From Agromyces intestinalis (GTDB lineage: Bacteria > Actinomycetota > Actinomycetes > Actinomycetales > Microbacteriaceae), in contig NZ_CP043505.1 in NCBI RefSeq assembly GCF_008365295.1, forward strand, positions 1,674,001 through 1,738,000: a DNA stretch of 64,000 nt, read 5' to 3'. The translations under genes and the position numbers were made by a program. Under the pieces are notes generated by a model. That model saw only the letters and a list, made by a program, of their open reading frames with translations. It was not told the origin of the DNA and searched no databases. Of this stretch, positions 16,543-25,797 are shown one piece after another (position 1 is the first letter of the stretch; each line of letters begins with the position of its first letter).

Positions 16543-18107
16543 GCGACGCCATCGTCGTCGGGGGCGGCATCGCGGGCCTCGCGACCGCCGCGCTGCTCGC
16601 GCGGGACGGGCATCGGGTCACCCTGCTCGAGGCGCGCGCGCAGCTCGGCGGTCGCGCGGGGCGCTGGGATGCTGCGGGGTTCCGATTCGACACGGGCCCG
16701 TCCTGGTACCTCATGCCCGAGGTCTTCGACCACTTCTTCCGGCTGATGGGCACGTCGACCGAGGCCGAGCTCGACCTGGTTCGGCTCGACCCGGCGTACC
16801 GGGTGTTCTTCGAGGGCGAGCCCGATCCGCTCGAGCTGCGCAGCGACCGCGCCGCCGCGATGGCCGCGTTCGAGGCGATCGAGCCGGGTGCCGGCGCCGT
16901 GCTCGACGCGTACCTCGACTCGGCCGACGAGACCGCCCGCCTTGCACTCCAACGCTTCCTCTACACCGACTTCGCGTCGCCCCGCGCGCTGCTGTCGCCC
17001 GACCTGCTGCGGCGGGTCGGCCGACTCACGACGCTGCTGCTGCAGCCGCTCGACCGGTTCGTCGGCCGCCGCTTCGCCGACCGCCGGCTGCGGCAGGTGC
17101 TCGGGTATCCGGCGGTGTTCCTCGGCACCTCGCCGTCGAGGGTGCCGAGCATGTACCACCTGATGAGCCGCTACGACCTCGACGACGGCGTGCGCTACCC
17201 GATGGGCGGGTTCGGCGAGCTCATCGACGCGGTCGCGCGCGTCGCGCGACGCGCGGGCGCCTCGCTGCAGACGCGTACACCGGTCACGCGCATCCTCGTC
17301 GAGCGCGGGCGTGCGGTCGGGGTGCACGTGACGGATGCCGCGACCGGCGCCGAACGCGAGCTTCGCGCCGACCTCGTGGTGTCGGCCGCCGACGGGCGCC
17401 ACACCGACGCCGACCTGCTGCCGCCCCAGCACCGCACCCGGCCCGATGCGGCCTGGGCCCGCAGCGACCCGGGGCCGGGCGCGGTGCTCGCTCTGCTCGG
17501 CGTGCGCGGACGCCTGCCGCAGCTCGCCCACCACAACCTGCTGTTCAGCGCCGACTGGAACCGCAACTTCGGCGACATCTTCGGCGCGACCCCGCGCGTG
17601 CCCGACCCGGCGTCGATGTACGCCTGCAAGCCGAGCGCCACCGACCCGTCGGTCGCGCCGCCCGATCACGAGAACCTGTTCCTGCTCGTGCCGGTACCCG
17701 CCGACCCGTCGATCGGCGCCGGCGGCGTCGACGGCCAGGGCGACCCGCTCGTCGAGCGCACGGCCGACGCGGCGATCACCCAGCTCGCCTCGTGGGCCGG
17801 CATCCCCGACCTCGCCGAACGCATCGTGGTGCGCCGCACCATCGGACCCGACGACTTCGCGACCTGGTTCAATGCCGACCGCGGCGGCGCGCTCGGCCCT
17901 GCGCACACCCTGCGCCAGAGTGCGTTCCTGCGCGGGCGCACCGCGTCGGCGAGCGCCGACGGCCTCTACTTCGCGGGCGCGACGACGATTCCCGGCATCG
18001 GTCTGCCGATGTGCCTGATCAGCGCCGAACTCGTCGCGAAGGCGGTGCGCGGCGACGCGAGCTGCGGCCCGCTGGCCGAGCCCGTGGTGCGAAGGGTCGG
18101 CGCATGA
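16539..18107 (+). CDS. crtI: Phytoene desaturase
   Basis: 522 aa FAD-dependent enzyme introducing four double bonds to convert phytoene to lycopene. The dinucleotide fold VGGGIAGLATAALLARDGH is at residues 7-25. FDTGPSWYLMPEVFD and the C-terminal GLYFAGATTIPGIGLPMCL are CrtI signatures. Length is normal for the bacterial family. It overlaps both neighbours by 4 bases, so all carotenoid genes are translationally coupled. Confidence 0.95.
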   Translation: MSDAIVVGGGIAGLATAALLARDGHRVTLLEARAQLGGRAGRWDAAGFRFDTGPSWYLMPEVFDHFFRLMGTSTEAELDLVRLDPAYRVFFEGEPDPLELRSDRAAAMAAFEAIEPGAGAVLDAYLDSADETARLALQRFLYTDFASPRALLSPDLLRRVGRLTTLLLQPLDRFVGRRFADRRLRQVLGYPAVFLGTSPSRVPSMYHLMSRYDLDDGVRYPMGGFGELIDAVARVARRAGASLQTRTPVTRILVERGRAVGVHVTDAATGAERELRADLVVSAADGRHTDADLLPPQHRTRPDAAWARSDPGPGAVLALLGVRGRLPQLAHHNLLFSADWNRNFGDIFGATPRVPDPASMYACKPSATDPSVAPPDHENLFLLVPVPADPSIGAGGVDGQGDPLVERTADAAITQLASWAGIPDLAERIVVRRTIGPDDFATWFNADRGGALGPAHTLRQSAFLRGRTASASADGLYFAGATTIPGIGLPMCLISAELVAKAVRGDASCGPLAEPVVRRVGA

Positions 18108-18496
18108 GCGTCGTCTACCTGAGCGCGCTCGCGGTGTCGCTCGCGGGGGTGGCGACAGTCGACGCGCGGTTCCGGTTGTTCGTGTGGCGTGCGCCCCGGC
18201 GGGCGGCAGCAGTGCTCGGCATCACCCTCGCGTTCCTGCTCGGGTGGGATGCCGCGGGCATCGCCCTGGGCGTCTTCTTCCGGGTCGACAACGCCATTTC
18301 GACGGGCATCGTGCTCGCGCCCGAGCTGCCCCTCGAGGAGCCGGTGTTCCTGCTGTTCCTCGCCTACCTCGCGATGGTGCTGTACACGGGCGCGCTGCGG
18401 CTGCTCGCCGCCCGGCGGGCGGGCCGGGCCGCGCCGACCCGGGCTTCGCAACCCCGGTCGGATGCCGCAGAGCACGCCGAGAGGAACCCCCGATGA
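18104..18496 (+). CDS. crtYe: C50 carotenoid cyclase subunit (CrtYe-type)
   Basis: 130 aa with about three membrane helices and the lycopene-cyclase-domain motif LPLEEPVFLLFLAYLAM. In C. glutamicum and relatives two such small proteins (CrtYe and CrtYf) form a heterodimeric cyclase acting on the elongated C50 chain. The basic/polar C-terminal ~30 residues are unstructured. Whether rings are epsilon (decaprenoxanthin) or beta (C.p.450-like) cannot be decided from sequence alone. Confidence 0.9.
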   Translation: MSVVYLSALAVSLAGVATVDARFRLFVWRAPRRAAAVLGITLAFLLGWDAAGIALGVFFRVDNAISTGIVLAPELPLEEPVFLLFLAYLAMVLYTGALRLLAARRAGRAAPTRASQPRSDAAEHAERNPR

Positions 18497-18810
18497 CCTA
18501 CCTCGCGCTGTGCCTGCTGTTCCTCGCGGCATCCGGAATCGTGGCCGCGATCGCCTGGCCGCGCGCACCCCGAGGTCACGCCGCCGCACTCGCGATCGCG
18601 GCTGCGGCGCTCGTCGTACTCACCGCGGTGTTCGACACGGTCATGATCGCAGCCGGCCTGTTCGCCTACGCCGACGAGCACCTCGCCGGGCCGCACCTCG
18701 GGCTCGCCCCGATCGAGGACTTCGCCTACCCGATCGCCGCGCTGCTGCTCGCGAGCGCGGCGTGGAACCTGCTGGTTCCGGCGGAAACCGAGGCATCCGA
18801 TGGCCGTTGA
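18493..18810 (+). CDS. crtYf: C50 carotenoid cyclase subunit (CrtYf-type)
   Basis: 105 aa, three membrane helices, with the partner motif LGLAPIEDFAYPIAALLLAS near the C-terminus. It overlaps crtYe by 4 bases and crtEb by 11, consistent with assembly of a heterodimer with CrtYe and cooperation with the elongase. Confidence 0.9.
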   Translation: MTYLALCLLFLAASGIVAAIAWPRAPRGHAAALAIAAAALVVLTAVFDTVMIAAGLFAYADEHLAGPHLGLAPIEDFAYPIAALLLASAAWNLLVPAETEASDGR

Positions 18811-19705
18811 CCGATCGCGCACCCGGCCGCGCAGCCTGGCCGCCGACCTGCTCACCGCGTCGCGCCCGCTGAGCTGGATCAACACCGCGTTCCCGTTCGC
18901 CGCCGCCTACCTGCTCGCGACCCGCGAGATCGACGCGCCGCTCGTGATCGGCACACTGTTCTTCCTCGTGCCGTACAACCTCGCGATGTACGGCATCAAC
19001 GACGTGTTCGACTACGCGTCCGACGCGCAGAACCCGCGCAAGGGCGGCGTCGAGGGCGCACTGCTCGGCCCGGCGCGGCACCGTGCGACGCTGATCGCGG
19101 CGCCCGCGGCGTGCGTGCCGTTCGTGGTGGCGCTCGTGCTGCTCGGCAGCCCGGTCTCGTGGTTGGTGCTCGCCGTGAGCCTGTTCGCGGTCGCCGCCTA
19201 CTCGATGCCGGGCCTGCGGTTCAAAGAGGTGCCGTTCCTCGACTCGGTCACCTCGAGCACGCACTTCGTCTCGCCCGCGGTGTACGGGCTCGCACTCGCG
19301 GGGGCATCCGTCACCCCGCAGCTGATCGCGCTCATCGCCGCGTTCTTCGCCTGGGGCGTCGCGAGCCACGCGTTCGGCGCCGTGCAAGACGTGGTGCCCG
19401 ACCGCGAGGGCGGCATCGCCTCGATCGCGACCGTGCTCGGAGCACACGCCACCGTGCGCTTCGCGATCGCTGCCTGGGGCGCTGCCGGGCTGCTCATGCT
19501 GGTCACCGCGTGGCCCGGGCCGCTCGCCGCGGTGCTGGTGCTGCCCTACCTCGCGACGGCGTGGCCGTATCGCGGGGTGTCGGATGCCTCGTCGGGGGCC
19601 GCGAACGCCGGATGGCGCCGGTTCCTGGGCATCAACTACGCGGTCGGATTCCTCGTCACCATGCTGCTCGTCTGGTACGCCGCGCTCACTCCGCCGGTCG
19701 AATAA
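18800..19705 (+). CDS. crtEb: Lycopene elongase (UbiA-type prenyltransferase)
   Basis: 301 aa integral membrane prenyltransferase that adds C5 units to both ends of lycopene to give the C50 flavuxanthin-type chain. The two Mg-diphosphate sites are NDVFDYASDAQNPRKGG and DVVPDREGG. About eight membrane segments are visible. The ATG lies inside the 3' end of crtYf. It is the last gene of the operon. Calling it an elongase rather than another UbiA enzyme follows from its operon position. Confidence 0.92.
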   Translation: MAVDRSRTRPRSLAADLLTASRPLSWINTAFPFAAAYLLATREIDAPLVIGTLFFLVPYNLAMYGINDVFDYASDAQNPRKGGVEGALLGPARHRATLIAAPAACVPFVVALVLLGSPVSWLVLAVSLFAVAAYSMPGLRFKEVPFLDSVTSSTHFVSPAVYGLALAGASVTPQLIALIAAFFAWGVASHAFGAVQDVVPDREGGIASIATVLGAHATVRFAIAAWGAAGLLMLVTAWPGPLAAVLVLPYLATAWPYRGVSDASSGAANAGWRRFLGINYAVGFLVTMLLVWYAALTPPVE

Positions 19706-19896
19706 GACCAGCGGAAGGAATGCGTCGGCGACCCGGCCCGAGTGCTTGCCCCCTCCCCCGGGTGTCCGACAGGATGATGCTCACGACCGGAGTCGCTGGG
19801 GCGATCCGGCTGGGGCCGGGGGGTCGCGTTTGCGCGAGCACGAACACGAGCACGCTGGAGCCACTCGATGGCACCCGAACCCGTGAGGAACGAACG

Positions 19897-20679
19897 ATGA
19901 CGACGACTTCCGAACCCACCCTGCGCGTCGCGCCCCGCGTCTGGCTCGGCGTACTGGCGCTGGTGATCTACCTGGCCGTCTTCTACGGCGTCTGGATCTT
20001 CAACGGCATCGACTACCTGCACATCGGCGACGACGAAGACACCCTCTTCAAGTGGTACTTCGCTCCGCTGCTCGCGGGAACGATCGTGATCACGATCGTC
20101 GTGTCGATCTACGGCTGGTGGCGTCCCTCGCTCTTCGAGACCCGCAAGCGCCTTCCCGGGTGGGTGTGGATCCTGCCGGGCCTGCTCGCCCTGGCCGCCG
20201 TCGCCAACCTCTTCGCGGGCGACACCTCGCGTCTCACGCCCACCATGCTGCTGCTGCTCGTCGCCGGCAGCGTGCTCGTGGGGTTCAACGAAGAGCTCGT
20301 CACCCGCGGGCAACTCGTCGTCGCGTTGCGCAGCCGGTTCGGCGAACTCGGCGTGTGGTTCTTCAGCACCCTGCTCTTCGGCTTGATCCACCTGCCCAAC
20401 ACGCTGTTCGGCACGGGGGTCGCGGGCATCTCGCAGGTCGGCATCACCTTCCTCATCGGCAGCGTGTTCTACCTGCTGCGCCGCGTCAGCGGCACGCTCA
20501 TCTTCGCGATGGTGCTGCACGGGCTGTGGGATTTCTCGACCTTCGCCGCCGCGAAGGCGACCGACTTCGCCGGCTTCGGCGGTCTCGCCATCGGCATCGC
20601 GGCGGTCATCGTCGCCATCGTCCTGACCCGCAGGGAGAGCCGCGCCGACAAGGCCGCGCGCACGACGGCTGCGGCCTAG
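19897..20679 (+). CDS. CPBP family intramembrane protein (CAAX-protease-like)
   Basis: 260 aa membrane protein with about seven hydrophobic segments. The three conserved motifs of the Abi/CPBP glutamic protease family are present: FNEELVTRG (EExxxR), FGLIHLPN (FxxxH) and LHGLWDFS (HxxxD). The ATG at 19897 follows GAGGAA. The role is unknown; some relatives process or protect membrane peptides. It lies 190 bp after crtEb on the same strand; that gap shows no recognisable element and no clear promoter. Confidence 0.85.
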   Translation: MTTTSEPTLRVAPRVWLGVLALVIYLAVFYGVWIFNGIDYLHIGDDEDTLFKWYFAPLLAGTIVITIVVSIYGWWRPSLFETRKRLPGWVWILPGLLALAAVANLFAGDTSRLTPTMLLLLVAGSVLVGFNEELVTRGQLVVALRSRFGELGVWFFSTLLFGLIHLPNTLFGTGVAGISQVGITFLIGSVFYLLRRVSGTLIFAMVLHGLWDFSTFAAAKATDFAGFGGLAIGIAAVIVAIVLTRRESRADKAARTTAAA

Positions 20680-20727
20680 CCGGCCCGGCCGAGCCGGCCG
20701 CACCGACCGGGCGCTCAGGCCGGGCGC

Positions 20728-21435
20728 TCAGGCCGACGGCGACGCGCGGCCGTCGACGAGCAGCGCGGCCGAGCGCGCGAGGTGCTCGCGCAGCGCCTCG
20801 GCGCCGCGGCGCTGCACCGCCTCGAGCAGGTCGCGGTGCTCGGCCAGCAGCGCGTCGACGGTGTAGTGCGGGCGCACGTGCAGCAGGAACAGGCGCAGCT
20901 CGCTGCCCAGCGCGGCGTGCGCTTCGATGATGCGGGGGCTGCCGGATGCTTCGACGAGCGCCCGGTGGAAGTCGGCGTGGGCGGTCTCGACGTCGAGCCA
21001 GTCGGGGTCCGACTCGCCCGAGGCATCCGCATCGAGGCCGGCTTGCCCGGCCAGCGCCGCCAGCGTGTCGAGCGCCGCCTCCGCCGGGGCGAGCGCCTCG
21101 GCCGGCCAGACCGAGCCGTGCCGCTCGCCGGCGAGCCGCACCGCCTCGCACTCGAGCGCCATGCGCAGGTGCTGCAGCGCGAGGATGTCGTCGCCGTCGA
21201 AGCTCGTCACGCGCACGCCCCGGTAGGGGGCGGCGACCGCGAGCCGTTCGGCGGCCAGCCGGGCGAGCGCCGCGCGCACCGTGTGCCGCGAGGCGCCGAA
21301 GCGGGCGGCGAGTTGCTCTTCGCGCAGCGGGGTGCCGGGATCGAGTGCGCCGGTCAGGATCTCACCGCGCAGGTGCGCCGCGACGCGTCCGACCGCGGTG
21401 GAGCGGTCGGCGCGGCCGCGGGACTCGGCACGCAT
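20728..21435 (-). CDS. GntR family regulator (FadR/FCD type)
   Basis: 235 aa. The N-terminal winged helix (VGRVAAHLRGEILTGALDPG, then LAARFGASRHTVRAALARL, residues ~15-80) is followed by an all-helical FCD effector domain rich in His/Glu. It starts 9 bases after the DUF3618 gene stop, so it is probably the last gene of that operon. Its ligand is unknown. Confidence 0.85.
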   Translation of the reverse strand: MRAESRGRADRSTAVGRVAAHLRGEILTGALDPGTPLREEQLAARFGASRHTVRAALARLAAERLAVAAPYRGVRVTSFDGDDILALQHLRMALECEAVRLAGERHGSVWPAEALAPAEAALDTLAALAGQAGLDADASGESDPDWLDVETAHADFHRALVEASGSPRIIEAHAALGSELRLFLLHVRPHYTVDALLAEHRDLLEAVQRRGAEALREHLARSAALLVDGRASPSA

Positions 21436-21444
21436 GCGGGCGGG

Positions 21445-21762
21445 TCAGGACTTGGTGGCGTTGCGCACCACGAGCCACACGATTCCGCCCGCGACGAGCA
21501 CGACGCCGACCGCGGCCGCCGCGGCGGCGACCGGCTGCTCGTTCGCGAACCGACGCAGACGCACCCTGGCCCGATCGGTCGCCCGACCGACCTGCTTCGG
21601 CACGTTCAGCTTGTCTTCGAGCGCGTTCAGCGTGCCGGCGAAATCGGCGCGCGCCCGCTCGACCTGCAGCCGTGCCTGCAACCGGGTGAGGTTGCGTTCG
21701 TGCGCCTTCGCGTCGCGCTTGGGCAGGTTCGCCGCGCCCGCACCGCGGTCAACGGTGGTCAT
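21445..21762 (-). CDS. DUF3618 family protein
   Basis: 105 aa: a charged coiled-coil-like N-terminal half (RADFAGTLNALEDKLNVPKQ) and one C-terminal membrane helix (AAAAAVGVVLVAGGIVWLVV). The 'RxDFxxTLxALEDKLNVP' pattern is characteristic of DUF3618, typically encoded next to a phage-holin-like protein and YtxH, as here. It overlaps the previous gene by 14 bases. Confidence 0.85.
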   Translation of the reverse strand: MTTVDRGAGAANLPKRDAKAHERNLTRLQARLQVERARADFAGTLNALEDKLNVPKQVGRATDRARVRLRRFANEQPVAAAAAAVGVVLVAGGIVWLVVRNATKS

Positions 21763-22153
21763 ACTCGCCCGCCCCCTTCACCATGTCGACGTCGCGCTTG
21801 AGCGATTCGATCGACTCGAGCGGCTCGGCGCCGCGCTTGAAGCTGACGATGCCGATCCACACGAGGACGGCGATGATCAGCAGCAGGATGCCCGAGACGG
21901 TGAGCGCAGCCGCCCAAGCCGGCATCACGAGGGCGAGGGCGAGGATGCCGGTTGCGATGAGCGTGCCGAGCAGGAAGAGGCCGACGAACGCGGCGGCGGC
22001 CATGAGACCGGCGCCGATGCCGAAGTGCTTCGCCTTGTAGCTGAGCTCGGCCTTGATCTGATCGATCTCGGCGCGCACGAGGGTGGACACCCGGTCGGGC
22101 AGCTCGCCGATCAGTGTGAACAGCGAACGCTCGTCCTCGGTGGGTGCGGCCAT
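21749..22153 (-). CDS. Actinobacterial holin-X-like membrane protein (Phage_holin_3_6)
   Basis: 134 aa with two long adjacent membrane helices (residues ~48-100) after a hydrophilic start (LIGELPDRVSTLVRAEIDQI). This domain is a common chromosomal actinobacterial membrane protein and not evidence of a prophage. GGAGG lies 8 bases before the ATG. It is the first gene of a three-gene unit ending in the GntR regulator. Confidence 0.85.
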   Translation of the reverse strand: MAAPTEDERSLFTLIGELPDRVSTLVRAEIDQIKAELSYKAKHFGIGAGLMAAAAFVGLFLLGTLIATGILALALVMPAWAAALTVSGILLLIIAVLVWIGIVSFKRGAEPLESIESLKRDVDMVKGAGEYDHR

Positions 22154-22225
22154 GCGGTCACCTCCGGTGGTCTGGGTCGCAGATGTCAGTGGATCGCGGA
22201 TGTCTCAGTGAACCAGCTTCGGGCG

Positions 22226-22729
22226 TCAGCCGTCGGATGCGGCGGGCTTGGCGCGGCTCGTTCGCTTCGCGCTGCTCGTCGACGACGTCGTGGACTTCGA
22301 GGCGGTGGAGCGGCCGGTCGACCTGGCCTTCTGCGCCTTCTGCGCCTTCTCTGCCTTTTCTGCAGCGTCGTCGACCGCGTCCGCGGCATCCTCGACCGCA
22401 TCCGAAACGGTGTCGGCGGCGCGCGTGGCGGCATCCGACACACCCGTGGCCGCCTTCTGGGCCGCGCGCCGGAAGTCGGAGGCGCCGCCCCCGCTCGGCT
22501 TGGTGGCCGCCCCGATGAGCTGCTTGACGTTGTCGAGGACGGTGTCGCTCAGGTCGCCGACCTTCGACATCGCGAAGTCTTTGACCGTGCCGACGCCCTG
22601 CTGCACGGTGGGCTGGTTCCAGACGCCCTCGGCCGCGCGCTTGATCTGCTCGTAGCGTTCGCGGCCCGCTCGGGTGCCGAGCACGTACCCGACGCCGAGC
22701 CCGACGACGAAGAGGATCTTGCCCTTCAT
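22226..22729 (-). CDS. YtxH-like protein
   Basis: 167 aa. The N-terminus MKGKILFVVGLGVGYVLGTR is a single glycine-rich membrane segment, followed by an amphipathic region (ERYEQIKRAAEGVW) and a long Ala/Asp/Lys tail (TRAADTVSDAVEDAADAVDD) that should form coiled coil. This is the layout of YtxH/general-stress envelope proteins. I start at the ATG before KGKIL, preceded by GGGGTGG. TACGCT about 50 bases upstream is a possible -10 box. Confidence 0.8.
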   Translation of the reverse strand: MKGKILFVVGLGVGYVLGTRAGRERYEQIKRAAEGVWNQPTVQQGVGTVKDFAMSKVGDLSDTVLDNVKQLIGAATKPSGGGASDFRRAAQKAATGVSDAATRAADTVSDAVEDAADAVDDAAEKAEKAQKAQKARSTGRSTASKSTTSSTSSAKRTSRAKPAASDG

Positions 22730-22882
22730 GTCCACCCCAATCCCGCCGCCCAGGGGAACGGCGACGTCTCTCCAGCGTAGACCCCGCACCACGCTGTGCA
22801 AGGGGGTTGCGCGGATTCATATGCCGCCGCGGCAATGCACGCGCCGTGCGCGCCCTGCGCGCCGTTCGCGGGTACGCGTGCG

Positions 22883-24502
22883 TCAGTCGGCGGTCGGGGC
22901 GTGGCCGTCCTGCACGGCGAGCTGACGGATGCGCCCGGCCGCCTCGCGGGCGTGCGGCACCACCGAGGCCAGCCCGGTGCCCGAGATCCACGAGCCCGTC
23001 GCCTCGATGCCCGGCTCGGCGGCGAGCGCGTCCTCGAGGGCGCGCACGCGTTCGCGCTGCCCGAGTGCGGCGTGCGAGAGCGCGTCGCGCCAGGCGGTGC
23101 GCCCCGATGCCCGCAGCATCGAGGCGTCGAGCGGCACGCCGAGCAGCGCCGACGCGTCGGCCAGCGCGAGTGCGGCGACGGCGTCGTCATCGAGTCCGTC
23201 GAGGGGGTTCGCGCCGCCCGCGCGACCGTACGACAGGCGCACGACCTGGCGGCCGCCGGCGGCCTCGGCGAGCCAGGGCCACTTCGCCGAAGCGTGCGTC
23301 AGCGCTTTGGCCGAGACCCCGGGCGTGCCCTCGGCGACGAGCACGCCGGTTCCACGCGGCGCGGAATCGAGGGCGGGCGCGTCGAGCACGAGGGTCACGA
23401 GCTCGACGGATGCCGCGGCCGGCCAGTCGCTCGCGTCGGCCCAGCCCTCGACCGCGTCGGTGAGGAGCCGCCGCGAGGTTCGGGCGGGCGCGGCGAGGAT
23501 CGCGTACCGCGCGTCGACGACGACATCGCGATCGGGCGCGATCGCGCGGACGCGCCACCCGGCCCCGGCGTTCGACGCGGTGCCCGCCTCGCGGGGGGCG
23601 GTCGCCGCGCCGCGGGTCGTGCTCGTGCCGCCGGAGGCCTCGGTCGTGCCATCGGCGGTCGCGTCATCCCCTCGATGCCGTTCGAGACTCGTGACTTCGG
23701 CACCGGTGACGACCTCGACGCCGAACCGGTCGAGCTCGGCCACGAGCGCATCGACGAGCGTGTGCACGCCGCCTCGCAGCCCGAGCACCGCGCTGCCCGC
23801 ACGGCGTGAAGCGACGAGCTGGGCGACGCCGCCCGAGAGCGACCCGGTGCGGGTCATCGCCTCGTTGAGTCCGGGTGCGACGACGTCGAGGTCGAGGTCG
23901 TCGGGGTTCGCCGAGTAGACGCCTGCTGAGATCGGCGTCACCAGGCGGTCGAGCACGGCCGCACCCATGCGCGAGCGCACGAGTCGACCGAGGCTGCGGG
24001 CACGGCCGATCCGCAGGATCGGCATGACCCGATCGGCATATGCGCGCCACGCGCCGCCCCAGCCGATGATGGCCCGCACGTCGTCGCCGAGCGGGTTCGC
24101 CGGGATTCCGAGCATGCCCGTCTTGGGCAGCGGCGCCGCAGCGACCTCGTCGCCGCGCCCCCAGACCAGCCAGGCGCCCACGGGGTTCGGCGACTCGACC
24201 CGGCCGCCGAGACCGAGACGTTCGACGAGCTCGGCGACCGAGCCGTTGCGGGTCGCGAACGACTCGGCGCCGGCGTCGAGCGCGAGCCCGTCGAGATCGA
24301 TCCGCGCGACGCATCCGCCCAGCCGGTCGCGGCGCTCGAGCACCGTGACACGCAGCCCGATGCGCGCGCACTCGAGCGCGGCGACCAGGCCGGCAGCGCC
24401 GCCGCCCACGACGACCACGTCGGCCGAGCGGTGGTCGGGCTCGGCGGGCTCAGTCGGCTCGGCGGGCCGCGATGCGTCGGATGCCTCGGATGCCTCGCTC
24501 AC
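22883..24502 (-). CDS. hemY: Coproporphyrinogen III oxidase (CgoX/HemY)
   Basis: 539 aa FAD enzyme oxidising coproporphyrinogen III to coproporphyrin III. VVVVGGGAAGLVAALECARI (from residue 29) is the FAD-binding fold; GAESFATRNGSVAELVERLGL and LVTPISAGVYSANPDDLDL are HemG/HemY signatures. The GTG at 24502 overlaps the hemE TGA by 4 bases. Two low-complexity segments are unusual: an N-terminal SEASEASDAS tail, and a ~45-residue Thr/Ala/Gly insertion near residue 290 (GDDATADGTTEASGG...). Confidence 0.94.
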   Translation of the reverse strand: MSEASEASDASRPAEPTEPAEPDHRSADVVVVGGGAAGLVAALECARIGLRVTVLERRDRLGGCVARIDLDGLALDAGAESFATRNGSVAELVERLGLGGRVESPNPVGAWLVWGRGDEVAAAPLPKTGMLGIPANPLGDDVRAIIGWGGAWRAYADRVMPILRIGRARSLGRLVRSRMGAAVLDRLVTPISAGVYSANPDDLDLDVVAPGLNEAMTRTGSLSGGVAQLVASRRAGSAVLGLRGGVHTLVDALVAELDRFGVEVVTGAEVTSLERHRGDDATADGTTEASGGTSTTRGAATAPREAGTASNAGAGWRVRAIAPDRDVVVDARYAILAAPARTSRRLLTDAVEGWADASDWPAAASVELVTLVLDAPALDSAPRGTGVLVAEGTPGVSAKALTHASAKWPWLAEAAGGRQVVRLSYGRAGGANPLDGLDDDAVAALALADASALLGVPLDASMLRASGRTAWRDALSHAALGQRERVRALEDALAAEPGIEATGSWISGTGLASVVPHAREAAGRIRQLAVQDGHAPTAD

Positions 24503-25650
24503 GCGCCCGCCTCGTGCACGAGCTCGACCACCCGGGTCAATACGGTCGGGTCGGTTTCGGGCGGCACCCCGTGCCCGAGATTGAAGACGTGGCCGGGGGC
24601 GACCCGACCGCGGCGCAGCACATCGCGCACCGCCGCGTCGAGGACCGGCCACGGGGCGGCGAGCAGCGCCGGGTCGAGGTTGCCCTGCAGCGGGACCCCG
24701 TCGCCCACACGTGACGCGGCGACATCGAGCGGCACCCGGTAGTCGACGCCGACCGCATCGGCGCCGACGCCGCGCATCGCACCGAGCAGCTCGCCGGTTC
24801 CGACGCCGAAGTGGATCACGGGGACGTTCCGGGTGATGGCCTCACCCGAGGCATCCGTCGTCTCGTACGCGAGGTCGTGCACGAACGAGAGCGCCCGCGC
24901 CGAGGCGGGTGCGACGTGCTGCTCGTAGTCGGCGAGCGACAGCCCGCCGGCCCACGAGTCGAAGAGTTGCGCAGCCGAGGCGCCGGCGAGCACCTGGGTG
25001 CGCAGGAACCGACCGGTGAGCTCGGCAGTCCAGTGCATGAGGTCGCGCCACGCGCCCGGGTCGGCGTGCATGAGCGTGCGGGCAGCGAGGTGGTCTTTCG
25101 AGGGCCCGCCCTCGACGAGGTACGCGGCCAGGGTGAAAGGGGCGCCCGCGAATCCGATCAGGGCCGTCGCGCCGGTCTCGCGACCGGCGGGGGCCGTCGT
25201 GTTCAGCTCGGCGATCGTGCGCTCGACGGCCTCGGTGATCGGAGCGGCCTTCTCGTCGAGGCTCGCCGGATCGATGGCGGTGAGTTCGGCGATCGCCGCG
25301 GCATCCGCGTAGCCCGTGCCGAAGACCGGGCCGCGACCCGGCTGGATCTCGACGTCGACGCCGACCAGCTTCAGGGGCACCACGATGTCGCTGAAGAAGA
25401 TGCCCGCATCGACGCGGTGCCGACGCACCGGCTGCAGCGTGATCTCGGCCGCCATCGCCGGGTCGAGGCACGCGTCGAGCATCCGCGTGCCGACCCGCAG
25501 GTCGCGGTACTCGGGCAGCGACCGGCCCGCCTGACGCATGAACCAGACCGGGGTCGTGTCGCTGCGCTCGCCGCGATAGGCGCGCACGAGTCGCGAATCC
25601 GAGGTGAGGCCGGCCGAGAGCGGATGCTGCGGAGGAAGGATCACCCGCAC
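24499..25650 (-). CDS. hemE: Uroporphyrinogen decarboxylase
   Basis: 383 aa; decarboxylates uroporphyrinogen III to coproporphyrinogen III, the last intermediate shared by both haem branches. The signature PVWFMRQAGRSLPEYR (from residue 34) with substrate-binding R39 and R43, and GIFFSDIVVPL with the catalytic Asp, are intact. The start is GTG at 25650; an in-frame GTG at 25644 is possible because GAGAAT ends exactly 6 nt before it. It is followed by hemY with a 4-base overlap. Confidence 0.95.
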   Translation of the reverse strand: MRVILPPQHPLSAGLTSDSRLVRAYRGERSDTTPVWFMRQAGRSLPEYRDLRVGTRMLDACLDPAMAAEITLQPVRRHRVDAGIFFSDIVVPLKLVGVDVEIQPGRGPVFGTGYADAAAIAELTAIDPASLDEKAAPITEAVERTIAELNTTAPAGRETGATALIGFAGAPFTLAAYLVEGGPSKDHLAARTLMHADPGAWRDLMHWTAELTGRFLRTQVLAGASAAQLFDSWAGGLSLADYEQHVAPASARALSFVHDLAYETTDASGEAITRNVPVIHFGVGTGELLGAMRGVGADAVGVDYRVPLDVAASRVGDGVPLQGNLDPALLAAPWPVLDAAVRDVLRRGRVAPGHVFNLGHGVPPETDPTVLTRVVELVHEAGA

Positions 25651-25797
25651 ATTCTCGCCTACCGCGCTGAGAGCACGAGTTCGTCGAGAAGGTGTACGAA
25701 CCGGGCCTCAGGGGTCTACAGTCGGGAAGGTCGTGCTCCCCACACGACGACGTGCGGCCGCCCCAGCCGCGCGCCTCCGAATCCCCCGGAGACCATC

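Noticed and set aside
20680-20727. Intrinsic terminator between the CPBP and GntR genes
   Set aside because: The 48-bp GC-rich convergent gap can form only short stems (about 5 bp) and has no T-tract, so I do not list it as a terminator.
21749-22153. Holin-like protein as a prophage marker
   Set aside because: This holin-X domain is a common chromosomal protein in actinobacteria; no other phage gene, integrase or att site is present.
22226-22729. Ala/Lys-rich tail of the YtxH-like protein as a histone-like gene fusion
   Set aside because: The repeats are simple coiled-coil-like composition following a membrane segment; no DNA-binding domain is seen.
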